Source of the DNA: Gammaproteobacteria bacterium
GTDB taxonomy: Bacteria > Pseudomonadota > Gammaproteobacteria > Pseudomonadales > Pseudomonadaceae
Direction of reading: 5' to 3'
DNA length: 64,000 bases
Assembly (NCBI GenBank): GCA_012728415.1
Contig: JAAYFD010000057.1
Span: forward strand, 78,390-142,389
The notes beneath the pieces were generated by a model. It saw only the letters and a list, made by a program, of their open reading frames with translations. It was not told the origin of the DNA and did not search any database. How positions within the stretch are numbered: the stretch's first letter is position 1; every line of letters begins with the position of its first letter. The position numbers and the translations under genes were made by a program. Positions 9,883 through 23,492 of the stretch are shown one piece after another.

Positions 9883-10588
9883 GCCTGGCCTTGAGCAGGG
9901 GCGGCTGTTGAAACGCTACAAGCGCTTTTTTGCGGATATTGAGACGGCTGATGGCAGCCTGGTCACGGCCCACTGCCCGAATACCGGCTCAATGCTTAAT
10001 TGCTTGCAGGAGGGTGCTGCTGCCTGGTTTGTACGTAATGACGATCCGAAACGCAAGCTCAAGGCCACGCTGGAAATCTTGCAGACACCCCATGGCCGGC
10101 TGGCCTGTGTCAACACAGGACGTGCCAATGCACTGATCGAAGAGGCGCTGCACAATGGAGTGATCAGTGAGCTGGCCGGGTTTGACATGCTGCGCCGCGA
10201 AGTACGTTATGGCGAAGAAAAAAGTCGCGCTGACTTTTGTCTGGAGTTTGGCCCGGAAAAGGTATTTGTCGAGGTGAAAAGCGTGACCCTCGGCTTTGCC
10301 AACTCTGATGTGGCGGCGTTTCCCGATGCAGTAACCGAGCGAGGCATCAAACATTTGCGCGAACTGACTCGCCTCGCGCAGGCTGGCCAGCGTACCCTGT
10401 TGCTTTATTGCGTAAACCTGACCGGTATTGCTGGCGTGCGGGCCGCCGGAGAAATCGACCCTGCTTATGCTGCTGCGCTAACCGAGGCCAAAGCGGCCGG
10501 AGTTGAGGTGTTGGCCTACGGTGTTGATATCAGGCCAGACGAGAACCGCATTGAAGTAGTACGGGCATTGCAGGTCTTGGCGGATTGA
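9872..10588 (+). CDS. sfsA: SfsA family DNA-binding protein / nuclease-like fold
   Basis: A 238-residue protein of the sugar fermentation stimulation family. Typical blocks are [35 protein letters not shown], the nuclease-like core SRADFCLE and [10 protein letters not shown], and [16 protein letters not shown]. The family has an N-terminal OB-like domain and a PD-(D/E)xK-like C-terminal domain; E. coli SfsA was linked to maltose-gene expression, but its biochemical role is unsettled. The start lies inside the aminotransferase gene, implying coupling. A structured repeat (copy A) begins directly after its stop codon. Confidence 0.9.
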   Translation: MLIEPGLEQGRLLKRYKRFFADIETADGSLVTAHCPNTGSMLNCLQEGAAAWFVRNDDPKRKLKATLEILQTPHGRLACVNTGRANALIEEALHNGVISELAGFDMLRREVRYGEEKSRADFCLEFGPEKVFVEVKSVTLGFANSDVAAFPDAVTERGIKHLRELTRLAQAGQRTLLLYCVNLTGIAGVRAAGEIDPAYAAALTEAKAAGVEVLAYGVDIRPDENRIEVVRALQVLAD

Positions 10589-10747
10589 TTTTTGCACTGC
10601 GGTGCCAGGACCGGGCGGAACATTGCATCAGGCTGACGCTTGTCCGTGTCAGTAAACTGCCACGAACCGCTGATGCCTGACGCAACGTCCCGCCCACTCC
10701 AAATGTACCTTGTGCGGGCGGGGGAGGTCGTGGCACACCGCGACAGC
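10589..10747 (+). repeat. Structured intergenic repeat, copy A
   Basis: First of three related elements (others at 16965-17138 and 52839-53008). It starts right after the sfsA stop with TTTTTGCACTGCGGTG. It has a long imperfect stem (10613-10633 with 10675-10695, 18 of 21 pairs), an inner CTGAC/GTCAG hairpin, the conserved CCTTGTGCGGGCGGG block, and a 3' hairpin whose sequence differs in each copy. A further GCACGGC/GCCGTGC hairpin follows. No gene is seen in the 300 bp between sfsA and recN. Confidence 0.8.
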
Positions 10748-10890
10748 AGCACGGCTCTGCCGTGCCCATAACCCTCAAACTGCACAAAAGTGTATGTGTT
10801 GTGGGCAAGGCCGGAGCAAAGCCTGCATGGATGTACTTGTGGCGTCTTTGCGTAGCGCCTTGACCGCAACGCTATACTTGCAGTGCAAAA

Positions 10891-12555
10891 TCAACCTGCC
10901 AGCATTTTTCTGGCGTGTGCCAGCGATTCGTCGGTCATTTCTACCCCGCCCAGCATGCGGGCGATTTCTTCGGTACGCTGTGCCGGCTTGAGCTCACAGA
11001 CAGCAGTCGTGGTGCTGTTTTTGCCGCGCTCCTTGTAGACAAACAGGTGCTGGTGCCCCTGGGCTGCGACCTGGGGCAGGTGAGTGACTGTGAGGACTTG
11101 GCCAGTTTCACCCAGCTGGCGCAGCAATTGGCCGACAATTTCAGCGGTGGGGCCGCCAATGCCGACATCTACCTCGTCAAACACCAGCGTCGGTACCCGG
11201 GAAGTTTGTGCAGTGATGACCTGAATGGCCAGGCTGATGCGTGACAGTTCGCCACCGGAGGCGACACGGGCCAGTGGTTTGAGTGGCTGACCGGGGTTGG
11301 CGCTGACCAGAAACTCGATGCTTTCCAGGCCATGCACTGCAGGGTCGGACACGGCGAGCCCGGTCAGCGCGATTTCAAAGCGGCCCCCCGGCATGCCCAG
11401 TTCCTGCATGCGTTCGGTCACGGCTTTTTGCAGTTTTTTGGCAGCTGCGGCCCGTTTGCTGGTCAGGCTGGCAGCTTTTTTAGTGTATTCGGCTGCCAGC
11501 TGTTCCAGCTCGATGGCCAGGTTGCCGAGCTGTCCGTCTTCGCCCTGCAAGCCTTCGAGCTCTTGTAGCAATTGCTGGTGCAAGCTGTTCAGTTCTTCGG
11601 GGTTTACGCGATGCTTGCGAGCCAGGCTATAGATGCCGTCCAGTCGTTCATCGACCCATTGCTGGCGTTCGGGGTTGGCATCGAAGCCATCGACAAAGCG
11701 ATTCAGTTCGCCAACAGCTTCTTCAACCTGGATTTGGGCGCTGGTCAGCAGTTCGTTGCATTGCTGCAGTGCGGCTGGTGGCTGGGTAAATGCGCGTCCA
11801 CGGTTCAGGCCGCTGGACAGCGCGGAAAGCACTGTGTTTCCCTCGCCCTCGCTGCACAGGTCGATAATGAAGCGGCAGTGTTCAAGCAGCTGCCCGGCCT
11901 GGGACAGGGTTTGCTGCTCCTGCTCCAGCTGTTCCAGCTCGTTATCGCCCAGTGACAGTGCATCGAGCTCTTCAAGCTGGTAGCAGAGCAGCTGGATGCG
12001 GGCCTGCTGTTCTTCGCTGGTGCTGTTCAGGCGCTCCAGCAGGGTGGTTTTTTGTTGCCATTGGCGGGCCAGCTGGCTGACTTCCTGGCTTAGTGGCACC
12101 ACTTTGGCATATTCGTCCAGCAGGCGGCGGTGGGTGTCGGTTTTTAGCAGCGACTGGTGTTCGTGCTGACTGTGGATGTCGATCAGGAGGGCGCCCAGCT
12201 CGCGCAGGTCGGCCTGTGTGCAGGGCTTGCTGTTGATGTAGCCGCGGGAGCGGCCCTCGGCAGTGATGACACGACGCAACAGGCACTGGCCATCATCGTC
12301 CAGGTCGCGTTCGGCCAGCCAGGCAGTGGCTTCGGGAATTTGCCGGATATCAAAGCTGGCAAGAATGTCAGCCTTGTCGGCGCCCGGGCGAACCACCCCG
12401 CTGTCGGCGCGGGCACCGAGGCTCAGGCTGAGGGCATCCAGCATGATTGACTTGCCGGCACCGGTTTCACCAGTGATCACGCTCATGCCTGGTTTCAGCT
12501 CGAGATCAAGGTGGTCAACAATCGCATAATTATGAATATTTAGCTGCAGCAGCAT
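10891..12555 (-). CDS. recN: DNA repair protein RecN
   Basis: RecN is an SMC-like ATPase acting in double-strand break repair. The 554-residue protein has Walker A GETGAGKSIM at about 30-39, a long central coiled coil (SEVSQLARQWQ onward, and the LEELDALSLGDNELEQLEQE region), the ABC signature VASGGELSRIS, and Walker B PTLVFDEVDVGIGG. All ATPase elements are present. It reads away from grpE, with a LexA box upstream, so SOS induction is expected, as for E. coli recN. Confidence 0.95.
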   Translation of the reverse strand: MLLQLNIHNYAIVDHLDLELKPGMSVITGETGAGKSIMLDALSLSLGARADSGVVRPGADKADILASFDIRQIPEATAWLAERDLDDDGQCLLRRVITAEGRSRGYINSKPCTQADLRELGALLIDIHSQHEHQSLLKTDTHRRLLDEYAKVVPLSQEVSQLARQWQQKTTLLERLNSTSEEQQARIQLLCYQLEELDALSLGDNELEQLEQEQQTLSQAGQLLEHCRFIIDLCSEGEGNTVLSALSSGLNRGRAFTQPPAALQQCNELLTSAQIQVEEAVGELNRFVDGFDANPERQQWVDERLDGIYSLARKHRVNPEELNSLHQQLLQELEGLQGEDGQLGNLAIELEQLAAEYTKKAASLTSKRAAAAKKLQKAVTERMQELGMPGGRFEIALTGLAVSDPAVHGLESIEFLVSANPGQPLKPLARVASGGELSRISLAIQVITAQTSRVPTLVFDEVDVGIGGPTAEIVGQLLRQLGETGQVLTVTHLPQVAAQGHQHLFVYKERGKNSTTTAVCELKPAQRTEEIARMLGGVEMTDESLAHARKMLAG

Positions 12556-12610
12556 AGTGGCTGGCTCCTGTTGTTGGCAGACCTGACTGGCCGTTTTGCA
12601 TTCAGTATTA

Positions 12611-12626
12611 CTGTGTATTTATACAG
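12611..12626 (-). promoter_or_regulatory. LexA (SOS) box upstream of recN
   Basis: CTGTGTATTTATACAG fits the CTG-N10-CAG LexA operator with an AT-rich core and lies 55 bp upstream of the recN ATG, where a promoter would be. RecN is a classical SOS gene, so the match in sequence and place is convincing. Confidence 0.85.
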
Positions 12627-12919
12627 CTGTTTTTTTGACTGCACAAGATGCAAGTGTGAAAAGTTTTGTTAATCGCGGATGTGCGACAGCTCCGGGTCAT
12701 CAGGGCGGGGGCAAGGCCAGCGCAGCTTGCAGGGAGCTGGTGAGCATTTTGAGCTACTGTTCGGCAGTGCCCTGACAATACAGGTAATTATTCGGCGCAT
12801 TCTTCAACGTTTTGCGCGGCTGGGCCTTGACGCCGGTGCAGGGGCTGGTAAGGATGCCGTGAAACTGTCCCAATATCCCTGTGACGAAGTTGTGCAGAGG
12901 CAAAAAAACAAGGCGTGCT
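12627..12919. other. Intergenic stretch between recN and grpE promoter
   Basis: About 290 bp with no open frame that resembles a known protein and no tRNA-like fold. In Pseudomonas this recN-grpE interval often has fur/omlA nearby, but neither is here. It probably holds only the divergent promoter regions. Confidence 0.5.
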
Positions 12920-12948
12920 CTTGAACTGCTGTGCATTGAGCCCCATAT
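12920..12948 (+). promoter_or_regulatory. Sigma-32-type heat-shock promoter of grpE
   Basis: CTTGAA at 12920-12925 and CCCCATAT at 12941-12948, separated by 15 bp, closely match the sigma-32 consensus (CTTGAA ... CCCCAT-TA). It sits about 70 bp upstream of grpE, and no equally good match is seen before dnaK, so it may serve the whole chaperone cluster. Confidence 0.8.
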
Positions 12949-13018
12949 AGGGCGTCACTTGAGGATTTTTCGTGCCGCCGGGTCGGCATGCAGTAACAGA
13001 TAGCAACGAGGACACAAC

Positions 13019-13591
13019 ATGACAGACGAACAGCAACAGGACCAGGACGAGCTGCTCAGCGAGGAGCAGGTGGCGCAGGAGCTGGAGCAGGGTGGCCTGC
13101 AAGCAAAAATAGAAGAGCTGGAAGCACAGCTGGCTGACGCCAAGGACCAGGCATTGCGGGCGGTTGCCGAAATGCAAAATGTACGTCGTCGTGCCGAGCA
13201 GGATGTGGAGAAGGCGCATAAGTTCGCGCTGGAAAAGTTTGCCGGCGACATGCTGGCTGTTGTGGATACGCTGGAGCGTGGCGCCGAAGCCGGTGATACC
13301 ACTAATGAAGCCATCAAGCCTATGGTTGAGGGCATGCAGCTGACCCTCAAGCTGTTGCTGGATACCCTCAGGCGCTACCAGGTCGAGCGTGTTGACCCGC
13401 TTGGCCAGCCCTTCAACCCCGAGCTGCATCAGGCCATGGCCATGGAAGAAAGCACCAGCAGTGAGCCCGACAGTGTGCTGAAAGTATTCCAGTGTGGCTA
13501 CACCCTCAATGGCCGCCTGTTGCGTCCGGCCATGGTCGTTGTGAGCAAGGCGCCGAGCGAGCCGCCGGTAAAAATCGACGAACAGGCTTGA
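13019..13591 (+). CDS. grpE: Nucleotide exchange factor GrpE
   Basis: GrpE releases ADP from DnaK in the chaperone cycle. The 190-residue protein has an acidic Gln/Glu-rich N-terminus, the long dimerising helix ([13 protein letters not shown]), the conserved [15 protein letters not shown], and the C-terminal beta domain with FNPELHQAM and [25 protein letters not shown] ribosome-binding site precedes the ATG. It lies directly upstream of dnaK behind the heat-shock promoter. The 222 bp between grpE and dnaK hold no gene that I can see. Confidence 0.95.
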   Translation: MTDEQQQDQDELLSEEQVAQELEQGGLQAKIEELEAQLADAKDQALRAVAEMQNVRRRAEQDVEKAHKFALEKFAGDMLAVVDTLERGAEAGDTTNEAIKPMVEGMQLTLKLLLDTLRRYQVERVDPLGQPFNPELHQAMAMEESTSSEPDSVLKVFQCGYTLNGRLLRPAMVVVSKAPSEPPVKIDEQA

Positions 13592-13813
13592 AAAGCCGGT
13601 TATTACCCCCATTAAGTCACCATCGTAAATAAAAAGGAAGCACCAAATAGCTGCCTGTGTTGTCAGGAAAAACTTGTAAATCAGCGTGAAAATGCTTGTT
13701 TGCTGCAGTGAGTTGCGTTTTTTGCTGGTTTCTGGCCCTGGCAGCCTCGTCAACCCTATTCAGAGTTTCCTTGGAGATGGTCGCAAGACACTTATATTTA
13801 TCTGGAGCCAAGC

Positions 13814-15736
13814 ATGAGCAAAATTATTGGAATTGACCTGGGTACTACCAACTCCTGTGTTTCTGTCCTGGAGAACGGCGTATCCAAGATTATTGAAAAC
13901 GCCGAGGGTGGCCGTACTACTCCGTCCATCATTGCTTACACCAATGATGGTGAGATTCTGGTTGGTCAGGCGGCCAAGCGCCAAGCGGTTACCAACCCTG
14001 AAAACACCCTGTATGCAGTCAAGCGCCTGATCGGTCGCCGCTTTGACGAAGAGGTTGTGCAGAAAGACATCAAGATGGTGCCTTACAAGATCGTCAAGGC
14101 AGACAACGGTGATGCCTGGGTCGAGGCCAAAGGCGAGAAAATGGCTCCGCCACAGGTGTCTGCCGAGATCCTGCGCAAGATGAAAGAAACGGCTGAAGAT
14201 TACCTGGGCGAGACAGTCACTGAAGCGGTTGTCACTGTTCCGGCTTACTTCAATGACAGCCAGCGTCAAGCTACCAAGGATGCTGGCCGCATTGCCGGAC
14301 TGGATGTCAAGCGCATCATCAACGAGCCGACCGCAGCTGCGCTGGCGTACGGCATGGACAAGGTCAAAGGTGACAGCACCATCATCGTTTATGACCTGGG
14401 TGGTGGTACCTTTGACGTTTCCGTTATTGAGGTTGCTGAAATCGACGGTGAACACCAGTTTGAAGTGTTGGCCACCAACGGGGATACCTTCCTGGGTGGT
14501 GAGGACTTTGACATTCGCCTGATCGACTACCTGGCTGACGAGTTCAAGAAAGAAAACGGCATGGACCTCAAGGGTGATCCTCTGGCCATGCAGCGCCTGA
14601 AGGAGGCGGCCGAGAAAGCCAAGATCGAGCTGTCCACCGCCCAGCAGACCGACGTCAACTTGCCGTATGTAACTGCCGATGCCAGTGGCCCCAAGCACCT
14701 GAATGTGAAAGTGACCCGTGCCAAGCTGGAATCGCTGGTTGAAGACTTGGTCAAGCGCACCCTGGAGCCTTGCCGCATTGCCCTGCAAGACGCCGGCCTG
14801 GATGCAAAAGAAATCAATGATGTGATTCTGGTCGGCGGTCAGACCCGCATGCCCTTGGTTCAGCAGGCCGTGGCCGATTTCTTCGGCACCGAAGCCCGTC
14901 GTGATGTTAACCCTGACGAGGCTGTTGCTATGGGTGCAGCCATTCAGGCTGCGGTTCTGTCCGGTGACGTCAAGGACGTTCTGCTGCTCGACGTCACCCC
15001 GCTGACCCTGGGTATTGAAACCATGGGCGGCGTGATGACCGCACTGATCGAGAAGAACACCACCATTCCGAGCAAAAAGTCCCAGGTGTTCTCCACCGCA
15101 GAGGACAACCAGAGCGCTGTGACCATTCACGTGTTGCAGGGTGAGCGCAAGCAGGCGGCACAAAACAAGTCACTGGGCAAGTTTGATCTGGCCGACATAC
15201 CGCCAGCACCCCGTGGCGTGCCGCAGATCGAAGTGACTTTCGACATCAATGCTGACGGTATCCTCAATGTGTCCGCCCAGGACAAGGCTACCGGCAAGCA
15301 GCAATCCATCGTGATCAAGGCCAACTCTGGCTTGAGCGACGAGGAAATTGAGCAGATGGTACGTGACGCCGAAGCGAACGCCGAGGAAGACCGCAAGTTT
15401 GAAGAACTGGTAACTTCCCGCAACCAGGGCGATCAGCTGGTCCACGCCACCAAAAAGATGCTCAGCGAGCATGCCGACAAAGTGAGCGATGACGAAAAAA
15501 CAGCCATCGAAACCGCTTTGGCCGAACTGGAAGAAGCGCTCAAGGGCGATGACAAGAGCGCCATCGATGCCAAGGTTGAAGCCTTGTCCCAGGCCAGTGC
15601 TCCGGTTGCGCAGAAGATGTACGCCGAGCAGGCCGAAGCCGGTCAGGCTGGCGCTACAGATGCCGGTGCGACAGACGATGCGGACGATGTGGTGGACGCC
15701 GAGTTCGAAGAAGTCAAAGAAGACGACAAGAAGTAA
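13814..15736 (+). CDS. dnaK: Molecular chaperone DnaK (Hsp70)
   Basis: DnaK is the ATP-dependent chaperone that binds exposed hydrophobic peptides. The 640-residue protein has the ATPase signatures [24 protein letters not shown] and [11 protein letters not shown], the linker region [13 protein letters not shown], the substrate-binding domain, and the C-terminal acidic tail ending EEVKEDDKK. Nothing is unusual in it. It is followed by a hairpin terminator and then dnaJ. The codon use is highly biased, consistent with strong expression. Confidence 0.97.
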   Translation: MSKIIGIDLGTTNSCVSVLENGVSKIIENAEGGRTTPSIIAYTNDGEILVGQAAKRQAVTNPENTLYAVKRLIGRRFDEEVVQKDIKMVPYKIVKADNGDAWVEAKGEKMAPPQVSAEILRKMKETAEDYLGETVTEAVVTVPAYFNDSQRQATKDAGRIAGLDVKRIINEPTAAALAYGMDKVKGDSTIIVYDLGGGTFDVSVIEVAEIDGEHQFEVLATNGDTFLGGEDFDIRLIDYLADEFKKENGMDLKGDPLAMQRLKEAAEKAKIELSTAQQTDVNLPYVTADASGPKHLNVKVTRAKLESLVEDLVKRTLEPCRIALQDAGLDAKEINDVILVGGQTRMPLVQQAVADFFGTEARRDVNPDEAVAMGAAIQAAVLSGDVKDVLLLDVTPLTLGIETMGGVMTALIEKNTTIPSKKSQVFSTAEDNQSAVTIHVLQGERKQAAQNKSLGKFDLADIPPAPRGVPQIEVTFDINADGILNVSAQDKATGKQQSIVIKANSGLSDEEIEQMVRDAEANAEEDRKFEELVTSRNQGDQLVHATKKMLSEHADKVSDDEKTAIETALAELEEALKGDDKSAIDAKVEALSQASAPVAQKMYAEQAEAGQAGATDAGATDDADDVVDAEFEEVKEDDKK

Positions 15737-15778
15737 GGTGTCTGCTGTGAACCATCACGGCAATAACTGAGCGGAAAC

Positions 15779-15810
15779 AATGCGGGGGCGTGCTCCCGCA
15801 TTGTTGTTTG
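15779..15810 (+). terminator. Hairpin terminator between dnaK and dnaJ
   Basis: AATGCGGG (15779-15786) pairs with CCCGCATT (15795-15802) and is followed by TGTTGTTT. It may only partly stop transcription, lowering dnaJ relative to dnaK. Confidence 0.65.
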
Positions 15811-15835
15811 CAGCAACCAACAAGCGAAGAGTGTC

Positions 15836-16957
15836 ATGTCGAAACGCGATTTTTATGAAGTGCTCGGTGTCGAGCGCGGTGCCAGCGAAGCCGAGGTGAA
15901 AAAAGCCTACCGGCGCCTGGCCATGAAGTATCACCCGGACCGCAATCCGGATGACAAGGACGCCGAGAATAAATTCAAGGAAGCCACCGAAGCCTACGAA
16001 GTGCTTTCGGACGCCGATAAGCGTGCAGCTTACGATCAGTACGGCCATGCCGGAGTAGACCCGCAAATGGGTGGCGGTGCCGGATTTGGCGGTGCCGGGT
16101 TCTCCGATATTTTCGGTGATGTGTTCAGTGATTTTTTTGGCGGTGGCGGTGGGCGCCGGGGTGGCCCGCAACGCGGCAGTGACCTGCGCTATACCATGGA
16201 GCTGTCGCTGGAAGATGCGGTACGCGGCAAGACCGTAGAAATCCGTGTGCCCACCCTGGTCGAGTGCAAGCCCTGTGAAGGCAGCGGTGCCAAAAAGGGT
16301 ACCAAACCGGTAACCTGTACCACCTGTAACGGCATGGGCCAGGTGCGCATGCAGCAGGGTTTCTTTGCCGTACAGCAAACCTGCCCACGCTGTCATGGCA
16401 GCGGCCAAGTGATTACCGAGCCCTGCACCAGCTGTAACGGTCAGGGCCGGGTAGAAGAAAGCAAGACCCTGTCGGTCAAGGTTCCCGCCGGTGTTGATAC
16501 CGGTGACCGCATCCGTCTGACCGGTGAGGGTGAGGCAGGTGCACATGGCGGTCCGGCTGGTGACCTCTACGTGGTGGTCAACGTCAAGCCGCATGATATT
16601 TTCGAGCGCGATGGCCGCAACCTGCATTGTGAAGTACCCATCAGCATTGTTGACGCCACACTGGGCGGCGAGCTGGAAGTGCCAACCCTGGATGGTCGCG
16701 TCAAGCTGAAGATTCCTGAGGGTACGCAAACCGGCAAGCTGTTCCGCCTGCGCGGCAAGGGGGTTACTCCGGTTCGCGGCGGCGGTGTCGGTGACCTGAT
16801 CTGCCGGGTGGTGGTGGAAACTCCGGTCAAGCTGAACAAACGCCAGCGTGAGTTGCTTGAGGAGTTGCGAGAATCCCTGCAGGGTGACCAGTCACACTCG
16901 CCCCGTGCCAGCGGCTGGTTTGATGGCATGAAGCGGTTTTTTGGTGACAACAAATAG
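15836..16957 (+). CDS. dnaJ: Co-chaperone DnaJ (Hsp40)
   Basis: DnaJ delivers substrates to DnaK and stimulates its ATPase. The 373-residue protein is a complete type A J-protein: J-domain with HPD (YHPDRNPDD), Gly/Phe-rich linker ([14 protein letters not shown]), four zinc motifs ([32 protein letters not shown]) and the C-terminal peptide-binding domains. It is the third gene of the heat-shock cluster. Repeat copy B begins 8 bp after its stop. Confidence 0.96.
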   Translation: MSKRDFYEVLGVERGASEAEVKKAYRRLAMKYHPDRNPDDKDAENKFKEATEAYEVLSDADKRAAYDQYGHAGVDPQMGGGAGFGGAGFSDIFGDVFSDFFGGGGGRRGGPQRGSDLRYTMELSLEDAVRGKTVEIRVPTLVECKPCEGSGAKKGTKPVTCTTCNGMGQVRMQQGFFAVQQTCPRCHGSGQVITEPCTSCNGQGRVEESKTLSVKVPAGVDTGDRIRLTGEGEAGAHGGPAGDLYVVVNVKPHDIFERDGRNLHCEVPISIVDATLGGELEVPTLDGRVKLKIPEGTQTGKLFRLRGKGVTPVRGGGVGDLICRVVVETPVKLNKRQRELLEELRESLQGDQSHSPRASGWFDGMKRFFGDNK

Positions 16958-16964
16958 GGGTGTG

Positions 16965-17138
16965 TTTTGCACTGTGGCACCAGGGCCGGGTGGGGTGCTG
17001 CATCAGGCTGACGCTAACCCGTGTCAGCAAGCTGCCCCGGATCGCTGATGCCTGACGCAACACCCCGCCCGGCCCAAATTTGCCTTGTGCGGGTGGGGGT
17101 GGCTCCGTCATCGGTGATGACGGAGTGCTGTCGCGGTG
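16965..17138 (+). repeat. Structured intergenic repeat, copy B
   Basis: Second copy of the element seen after sfsA and after the class III alcohol dehydrogenase gene. It starts TTTTGCACTGTGG just after dnaJ. The long stem is GGGTGGGGTGCTGCATCAGG paired with CCTGACGCAACACCCCGCCC; relative to copy A, pairs 8 and 9 change from A-T to G-C and C-G to T-A. The CGTGTCAG and CCTTGTGCGGG blocks are conserved, and the 3' hairpin is CTCCGTCATC/GATGACGGAG. The rest of the 385-bp gap to dapB holds no gene. Confidence 0.8.
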
Positions 17139-17306
17139 TTTGGGTGTTGTCTTCCCCGTGCAAGCGATTTCGGTCGCGGGCAGTAAAATACAAAAGCTTC
17201 GACAAAAGTCGGTCTGGCTGCAATTGACCGCATATTGTGCCCGTCAAACATGCTAGGATTAGCACCACATTTTCTGGGCCGCAGCACACCAGCGGCTATT
17301 TATTGA

Positions 17307-18143
<837 letters not shown>

Positions 18144-18174
18144 TTCTTGCCCGGCAGGGCAGGTGCTGCTTTTC

Positions 18175-18275
18175 TGTAGGAGCGGCTTTAGCCGCGATCT
18201 GTGGTTGTCCGGGCTAAAAGGTTGTTCGCCACTGAACAGGCTTGTGCGGAGCTCTGTTCGTCACTGAAGTGGCCC
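18175..18275. repeat. REP palindromes
   Basis: TGTAGGAGCGGCTTTAGCCG at 18175 is the typical Pseudomonas REP core (self-complementary CGGCTTTAGCCG). A diverged partner reads GTCACTGAAGTGGCCCGTAC at about 18250. It lies in the dapB-carA gap, as extragenic palindromes usually do. Confidence 0.75.
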
Positions 18276-18381
18276 GTACAGGGTTCCGGTTGAGGCCCTG
18301 TATTTGTCCTTCCGGTTTTTTTCAAACTGCCGTACAATACTGCTTTAGTGTATCCACTAGAAGCGCACCCCATATGAAAAG

Positions 18382-18423
18382 AAAAAAGCGGAATGATGTC
18401 TACCCACGTCATTCCGCTTTTTT
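18382..18423 (+). terminator. Perfect hairpin terminator / attenuator in the carA leader
   Basis: A 15-bp perfect stem (18382-18396 with 18409-18423; core AAGCGGAATGA/TCATTCCGCTT), 12-nt loop and T6 run form an intrinsic terminator ending only about 40 nt before the carA start. A possible -10 TACAAT lies at 18333-18338, so the hairpin would be inside the leader and could attenuate carA transcription. Alternatively it ends transcripts from dapB. Confidence 0.75.
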
Positions 18424-18462
18424 GCGAACCTGTGCGTGTAAAACTCATAACGGGAGGTCCAT

Positions 18463-19596
18463 TTGTCCAAGCCAGCCATACTTGCCCTTGCTGACGGCAG
18501 CGTTTTTCACGGTACAGCCATTGGTGCTGAGGGCCACGCACTGGGTGAGGTCGTGTTTACCACAGCCATGTCCGGCTATCAGGAGCTGTTGACCAACCCG
18601 GCAGCAGCCGGCCAGTTGCTGGCCTTTACCTATCCGCATATCGGCAACAGCGGCATCAACGACCAGGACGGCGAGTCGGAGCGCATCCAGGCGGCCGGCC
18701 TGATCATCCGTGACCTGCCGCTGATCGCCAGCAACTGGCGCAGCAACCAGAGCCTGCAGGACTATCTGCTGGCCAACAACTGCGTGGCCATTGCCGACAT
18801 TGATACCCGTCGCCTGACCCGTATCCTGCGCGACAAGGGCACCCAGGCCGGCTGCATCCTGGCGGGTGCCGATGCCACCGAACAGCAGGCGCTGGAGCTG
18901 GCACGTGGCTATGCACTCGATGCGACACGCAATCCGGTTGCTGATGTCACCACCGCCAAAAGCTACAACTGGACCGAAGCTCCCTGGGAGCTGGCCACCA
19001 ACAGCCACGCACAGGTACCGGCAGAACAGCTGCCGCACCGGGTTACCGTTTACGATTTCGGCGTCTCCCGTTCGCTGTTGCGTGACCTGGTCGCCAAGGG
19101 CTGCAACCTGACCGTAGTGCCGGCAGACACCCCTGCCGCCGAAGTGCTGGCCAGCAAGCCACAGGGCGTAGTGCTGTCCGGCGGGCCCGGCGCGGCGGGC
19201 GATTGTCAGCAGGCGGTTACCACAGCACAGCAACTGCTGGAAGCCGGTGTTCCCCTGTTGGGTGTTGGTCTGGGCCATCAGCTGCTGGCGCTGGCCAGTG
19301 GCGCACAGATCAAGCGCTTGCCGGTGGCCCGTGTGGGTGTCAACTATCCGGTGAAGGACCTGGCCAGCGATCAGGCCATGATCAGCAGCCAGCACCACAG
19401 CTTTGCTGTGGATGCAGACAGCCTGCCGGCCAGCCTCAAGCTGACCCACGTGTCACTGCCGGACAATGGCGTGCAGGGCATCGAGGTCAACGGCAAGCCG
19501 GCCATCGGTTTCCAGGGCGTGCCGCACCTGAGCGCCGAGCCCAACACCAGCAGCGCCTTCTACGACCGCTTCATTGCACTGCTGCAACAGGCCTGA
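18463..19596 (+). CDS. carA: Carbamoyl-phosphate synthase small subunit, glutaminase triad lost
   Basis: CarA normally hydrolyses glutamine and channels ammonia to CarB for carbamoyl phosphate (arginine and pyrimidine synthesis). The TTG start has GGGAGG 5 nt upstream and gives 377 residues, full length. The N-terminal domain is well conserved (GEVVFTTAMSGYQE, NIGNSGIN-like region, DIDTRRLTRILRDKG). The glutaminase domain is not: the nucleophile motif GICLGHQ reads GVGLGHQ (Cys269 to Gly), and the triad HPE near 353-355 reads VPH (His353 to Val, Glu355 to His). Glutamine hydrolysis should be abolished. The frame is intact and the operon kept, so it may be a structural partner for ammonia-dependent CarB. 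Confidence 0.92.
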   Translation: MSKPAILALADGSVFHGTAIGAEGHALGEVVFTTAMSGYQELLTNPAAAGQLLAFTYPHIGNSGINDQDGESERIQAAGLIIRDLPLIASNWRSNQSLQDYLLANNCVAIADIDTRRLTRILRDKGTQAGCILAGADATEQQALELARGYALDATRNPVADVTTAKSYNWTEAPWELATNSHAQVPAEQLPHRVTVYDFGVSRSLLRDLVAKGCNLTVVPADTPAAEVLASKPQGVVLSGGPGAAGDCQQAVTTAQQLLEAGVPLLGVGLGHQLLALASGAQIKRLPVARVGVNYPVKDLASDQAMISSQHHSFAVDADSLPASLKLTHVSLPDNGVQGIEVNGKPAIGFQGVPHLSAEPNTSSAFYDRFIALLQQA

Positions 19597-19602
19597 TAGA
19601 AG

Positions 19603-20259
19603 ATGCTCAGCAGCGTAGGCGTTACCGACCTCTGGACCTATGTCATCGGCACGATCCTGATCGTGCTGCTGCCCGGGCCCAACTCCCTGTTTGTGCTGGC
19701 CACTGCGGCTGCCCGCGGCATTGCTGATGGCTACCGCGCGGCACTGGGGATTTTTATCGGTGATGCCATCCTGATGCTGCTGTCAGCGCTGGGCGTGGCT
19801 TCGCTTCTGCGTACCGAGCCCATGCTGTTCATGGCACTCAAGTATGCCGGCGGTGCCTACCTGTGCTGGCTGGGACTGAACATGCTGCTGGGAGCCTGGC
19901 GCCGTCTGCGCCACCCGGAACCGTCCAGTGCACCGCAGCGTCAGCACAAGCTGTCCAGCCGGCCCACGCGCAAGGCATTGCTGCTCAGCCTGTCCAATCC
20001 TAAGGCCATCCTGTTTTTTGTTTCATTCTTTATTCAGTTTGTTGATCCGGCTTACGCCCACCCGGGTCTGTCCTTTCTGGTGCTCGGGCTGATTGTGCAG
20101 CTGATCAGCGGCATCTACCTGAGCATCCTGATTTTTACCGGCGCCCGCCTGGCGCACTGGTTTCGCCAGCGGCAACGCCTGGCCACCGGTGCCCTGACCG
20201 GAGTGGGCGCCCTGTTTGTCAGCTTTGGCGTCAAGCTGGCCACCGCAACCCTGACTTGA
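19603..20259 (+). CDS. LysE/RhtB family amino-acid exporter
   Basis: This 218-residue inner-membrane protein has the LysE-family pattern: an N-terminal segment with LLPGPNSLFVLATAAARG, AALGIFIGDA, YAGGAYLCWLG, then RKALLLSLSNPKAILFFVSFF. About six transmembrane helices are apparent. The family exports amino acids or related small molecules; the substrate is unknown. It lies between carA and carB, 6 bp after carA, an arrangement also present in Pseudomonas, so it is probably cotranscribed with both. Confidence 0.88.
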   Translation: MLSSVGVTDLWTYVIGTILIVLLPGPNSLFVLATAAARGIADGYRAALGIFIGDAILMLLSALGVASLLRTEPMLFMALKYAGGAYLCWLGLNMLLGAWRRLRHPEPSSAPQRQHKLSSRPTRKALLLSLSNPKAILFFVSFFIQFVDPAYAHPGLSFLVLGLIVQLISGIYLSILIFTGARLAHWFRQRQRLATGALTGVGALFVSFGVKLATATLT

Positions 20260-20274
20260 TAGCACGAGAATCCC

Positions 20275-23490
<3,216 letters not shown>

Positions 23491-23492
23491 AT

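Noticed and set aside
13760..15163. 467-codon open frame antisense to dnaK
   Set aside because: Shadow of a highly expressed gene with strong third-position bias; no ribosome-binding site or family pattern.
18374..18592. Arg/Lys-rich leader peptide gene for carA
   Set aside because: The frame has no stop before carA and a weak ribosome-binding site; kept only as part of the attenuator observation, not as a gene.
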